Source: Nitrospirota bacterium
GTDB taxonomy: Bacteria > Nitrospirota > Nitrospiria > Nitrospirales > Nitrospiraceae
Assembly (NCBI GenBank): GCA_016222925.1
Contig: JACRQB010000179.1
Span: 1 to 7,417, forward strand
Length of the DNA stretch: 7,417 nt
Direction of reading: 5' to 3'
Below the pieces are notes generated by a model that was not told where the DNA came from, searched no databases, and worked only from the letters and a program-made list of their open reading frames with translations. Shown here piece after piece: positions 5,652 to 7,417 of this stretch. A program made the position numbers and the translations under genes. Position 1 is the stretch's first letter; every line of letters starts with the position of its first letter.

Positions 5652-6047
5652 ATGAAGTCATCACGAATGCAGTGGGTCAGTCTCGTTCTGGTGATGCTTG
5701 GCGCCGCACCAGCGTGCAGTCAAAACGGGGTGGAACCACAGGGAACGGGAACCGTGGCCTCGGCTCCGGCCGAGTTACGGGAAGGAGAGCAGAAGTTCAA
5801 TACGTACTGCTCAACCTGCCATGGGATTGGGGGAGTGGGAACTACTCAAGGCCCGCCGTTTCTTCACAAGGTCTATGAATCGAATCATCACGGTGACGAA
5901 GCGTTTCGACGAGCGGCGGCCAACGGAGTAAAGGCTCATCATTGGCAGTTTGGTGATATGCCAAAGATTGATGCGGTTCAATCACCGGACGTCGATCACA
6001 TCGTGAAATACATCCGCTGGCTCCAGAAACAGGCCGGAATTTTTTAA
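5652..6047 (+). CDS. Exported monohaem c-type cytochrome
   Basis: A 131-residue periplasmic electron carrier from the chosen start (147 residues from the earliest ATG at 5604). It opens with a signal sequence: basic MKSSR, a hydrophobic stretch to about 20, then APAC-SQ. C22 could be a lipoprotein anchor, but the lipobox is imperfect (A-P-A-C), so cleavage by signal peptidase I is also possible. A Gly/Ala/Pro-rich linker follows to about residue 42. The haem site CSTCH is at 53-57 and the likely distal ligand is M103 in FGDMPK. AHHWQFGDMP and the helix IVKYIRWLQKQ near the end are typical of a small class I cytochrome family with these features. It begins 34 bases after queC and may be co-transcribed with it, although the functions are unrelated. 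Electron partners cannot be told from the sequence. Confidence 0.9.
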   Translation: MKSSRMQWVSLVLVMLGAAPACSQNGVEPQGTGTVASAPAELREGEQKFNTYCSTCHGIGGVGTTQGPPFLHKVYESNHHGDEAFRRAAANGVKAHHWQFGDMPKIDAVQSPDVDHIVKYIRWLQKQAGIF

Positions 6048-6136
6048 CACTGATGTCATTGCGAACACTCCTGCCCCGCACCAGTTCTTGTTGCGGTTAT
6101 TGGAAACGATAAGAGGAGAGTTATTCGGTTCTATCG

Positions 6137-6160
6137 AGCGCTGTGTACGTAGAGTGCGCT
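6137..6160. promoter_or_regulatory. Dyad-symmetric site upstream of the small exported protein gene
   Basis: AGCGC (6137-6141) and GCGCT (6156-6160) are symmetric about a central TACGTA palindrome (6146-6151), with 9 of 12 half-site positions complementary. The site ends 20 bases before the ATG at 6181. It could be a regulator's operator or a leader hairpin. I found no convincing -35/-10 pair in the 133-base gap between the cytochrome c gene and this gene. Confidence 0.3.
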
Positions 6161-6180
6161 AGGCAACCAAGGAGGGCCTC

Positions 6181-6468
6181 ATGACTAACGCACGTTCCAT
6201 GTCCATGTTCGCGGTTCCTGCATTCCTGCTTGGATTCGTCCTGGGAGGGGTGTCGTTACATGCGGCATCTGCCGAGGGGCTCTTTGGCATCAAGGGCTCA
6301 GTCACCCAGATGGGGAGTTCGCTGATCGAGATGCAGAAGAACGTGGATGACCTCCAAAAGAACATGAATAAGATCAAACCGGTGAAAGACCAATTGTCTT
6401 CATTGCCCTCCTCGGGTGGTGGAGTGGGAGGGGCAATGGATTCCCTCATGAAAAAGGGTGGCCAATAA
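6181..6468 (+). CDS. Small exported protein with helical core, function unknown
   Basis: A 95-residue protein I do not recognise. The N-terminus is a clear signal peptide: Arg5, a hydrophobic core at about 9-27, then HAASA before EG, giving likely signal peptidase I cleavage after A31. The mature part is about 64 residues. Residues 38-75 are charged and heptad-like (SLIEMQKNVDDLQKNMNKI), predicting an amphipathic or coiled-coil helix. A Ser/Gly-rich hinge (about 77-85) and a short helix MDSLMKKGG follow. There are no cysteines, so no disulphide, haem or lipid anchor. The start is firm: GGAGG lies five bases before the ATG after a 133-base gap, so the gene probably has its own promoter. It converges on the Sel1-repeat gene across a shared hairpin. 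A periplasmic oligomer or envelope-associated role is possible but unproven. Confidence 0.75.
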   Translation: MTNARSMSMFAVPAFLLGFVLGGVSLHAASAEGLFGIKGSVTQMGSSLIEMQKNVDDLQKNMNKIKPVKDQLSSLPSSGGGVGGAMDSLMKKGGQ

Positions 6469-6532
6469 ACAGGTTTTGGCCACAATCTAACCTTCCGTAC
6501 GTTTCAATCTCCACGCTCTGAACGAAAATCCG

Positions 6533-6572
6533 AACCAGGTTGGCCGGGTGAAGAGTCCGGGCCAACCTGGTT
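6533..6572. terminator. Strong hairpin, probable bidirectional terminator
   Basis: AACCAGGTTGGCC (6533-6545) pairs perfectly with GGCCAACCTGGTT (6560-6572), 13 bp. Three more pairs (6546-6548 with 6556-6558) are possible across a bulged G, leaving a 7-base loop. It lies between convergent genes, three bases beyond the Sel1 stop and 64 bases beyond the small exported protein. On the minus strand the stem is followed by CGGATTTTCG, a short T run; on the plus strand the following bases are only moderately T-rich. Termination is therefore better supported for the minus-strand gene. Confidence 0.75.
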
Positions 6573-6575
6573 GCT

Positions 6576-7175
6576 CTATCTTCTACAAGTGAGACCCGCT
6601 TCTGTCCATTTCTTGGCCCGTTCTTCGGATTCGGTAATCTGGCTGCGAGTCATCCGTGTGGCGATTGTGTCGCGTGATTCAGCGGCTCGTTTCTCACCAT
6701 AAGCAGCTGAAAGGCTGTACCACATGTGCGCTTCAACAAGACTCTGAGGCACGCCGCGCCCTCGTTCATACATCATTCCAAGCTTGGCAAATGCAAGCGT
6801 ATTTCGCTGTTCTGCTGCCTTTTGAAACCAGAACAACGCCATGTGGTCACTGTACGGGGCGCCCTGTCCAAGCGAATAGAGCGTTCCAAGGTTGACTTGA
6901 GCGCCTGCGTGTCCTTGATCAGCAGCCTTTTTAAACCAATCCTTGGCCTCGAGGTAGTTTTGTGGAAGACCACGCCCTTCGCTGTAGTGTATACCCAATT
7001 GATTTTGAGCATTGGGATCGCCGGCCTGAGCACGTTTGAGGACTTCGCTCACGGCTGGTTCGCCAATGAGTAGTTGTGGTGGACTAGAAGGGGGCGCGAT
7101 GCAGCCTGATACGAGAAAAGACGCCAGGAGAAATCCTACGAGAGTCACATACTGGTAGGGTAACCGGTGATCCAT
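6576..7175 (-). CDS. Sel1-repeat lipoprotein
   Basis: A 199-residue probable lipoprotein. The N-terminal hydrophobic segment (about 9-24) ends in a good lipobox, LVSGC, with the acylated cysteine at C25; Ile at +2 would not signal inner-membrane retention in E. coli terms. A Pro-rich linker (28-40) follows. Three Sel1-like repeats of 36 residues run at about 54-89, 90-125 and 126-161, each with the AxxxLGxxY...G.G.P...A..W pattern. A charged helical tail completes the protein. Sel1 repeats form TPR-like superhelices that bind other proteins, so an envelope scaffold or adaptor is likely, with partner unknown. The ATG at 7175 has only a weak upstream GGAA at unusual distance, but the signal sequence fits this start. 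The gene converges with the small exported protein gene. Confidence 0.88.
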   Translation of the reverse strand: MDHRLPYQYVTLVGFLLASFLVSGCIAPPSSPPQLLIGEPAVSEVLKRAQAGDPNAQNQLGIHYSEGRGLPQNYLEAKDWFKKAADQGHAGAQVNLGTLYSLGQGAPYSDHMALFWFQKAAEQRNTLAFAKLGMMYERGRGVPQSLVEAHMWYSLSAAYGEKRAAESRDTIATRMTRSQITESEERAKKWTEAGLTCRR

Positions 7176-7417
7176 TCTGAACGATTGTTCCGGTGATGGG
7201 TATATGCCGGTCGGTTAGCTAGCCACAGGCGAATATCCTACGCAGCGAGAGGGCGCGACTTCAAGTACGAATTGCGGGTAACTGACAGATTGACGGAGAA
7301 CCTTGAAGGCTATCAGGGTCTCCGAAGGGCCTGCGCGTGGCCTCATTCGGGGTTGCCGACAGGGATGAGAAGGCTTCAGCTTGCATCTCCGTTAGTGCCT
7401 CGGATACAGAGTGTATG
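7176..7417. other. Right-edge region with no assigned gene; possible partial frame
   Basis: No recognised gene. On the minus strand a frame enters open at 7416 and stops at 7261 (51 codons, Ser/Pro/Thr-rich, ending LPAIRT). It could be the C-terminal end of a gene starting beyond the window, 85 bases upstream of the Sel1 gene. On the plus strand, frames are also open to the edge from 7197 and from 7307, without convincing starts. I cannot tell which, if any, is real. Confidence 0.3.

Noticed and set aside
7197..7415. A plus-strand frame open to the right edge
   Set aside because: The translation is erratic, the only starts are an internal TTG or late ATG without ribosome sites, and an opposing minus frame is equally open.

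Overview
This 7.4 kb window is moderately GC-rich bacterial chromosome with compact, mostly housekeeping gene content. It carries a thioredoxin-like 2Fe-2S ferredoxin, an RpoS-like sigma factor, a DksA-type regulator, QueC, a small c-type cytochrome and short exported proteins. The overall flavour suggests a Gram-negative chemolithotroph such as a member of Nitrospirota (Nitrospira-like). That placement is an inference from gene content and protein style, not a database match. No insertion sequence, CRISPR array or phage gene is visible.

Layout. At the left, two minus-strand genes (17-370 2Fe-2S ferredoxin; 383-766 small zinc-ribbon protein) are divergent from a plus-strand alanine dehydrogenase (860-1963), with a short shared promoter region between them. 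After ald lies a 440-base stretch without a protein gene. It begins with the exact 5' half of a tRNA-Pro(CGG): acceptor 5' strand, D arm and anticodon arm are intact, but the T arm and the acceptor 3' strand are missing. The fragment is bracketed by an imperfect 13-base inverted repeat. This is the most unusual object in the window.

From 2403 to 6047 all genes lie on the plus strand: acylphosphatase, RpoS-like sigma factor, adenine phosphoribosyltransferase (apt), DksA/TraR-type zinc-finger protein, queC and a signal-bearing monohaem cytochrome c. The first three are tightly spaced (13 and 5 bases) and are probably co-transcribed. The DksA-type gene has its own candidate extended -10 promoter. 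QueC and cytochrome c follow closely. Having a general-stress-type sigma factor, a ppGpp-cofactor-type protein and a purine-salvage enzyme side by side suggests a growth-rate or stress-related neighbourhood, but adjacency is the only evidence.

At the right, a small exported protein of unknown function (6181-6468) converges on a Sel1-repeat lipoprotein (6576-7175, minus strand). A strong 13-bp perfect hairpin sits between them and probably terminates both. The last 242 bases hold no gene I can assign; one minus-strand frame runs in open from the window edge and stops at 7261.
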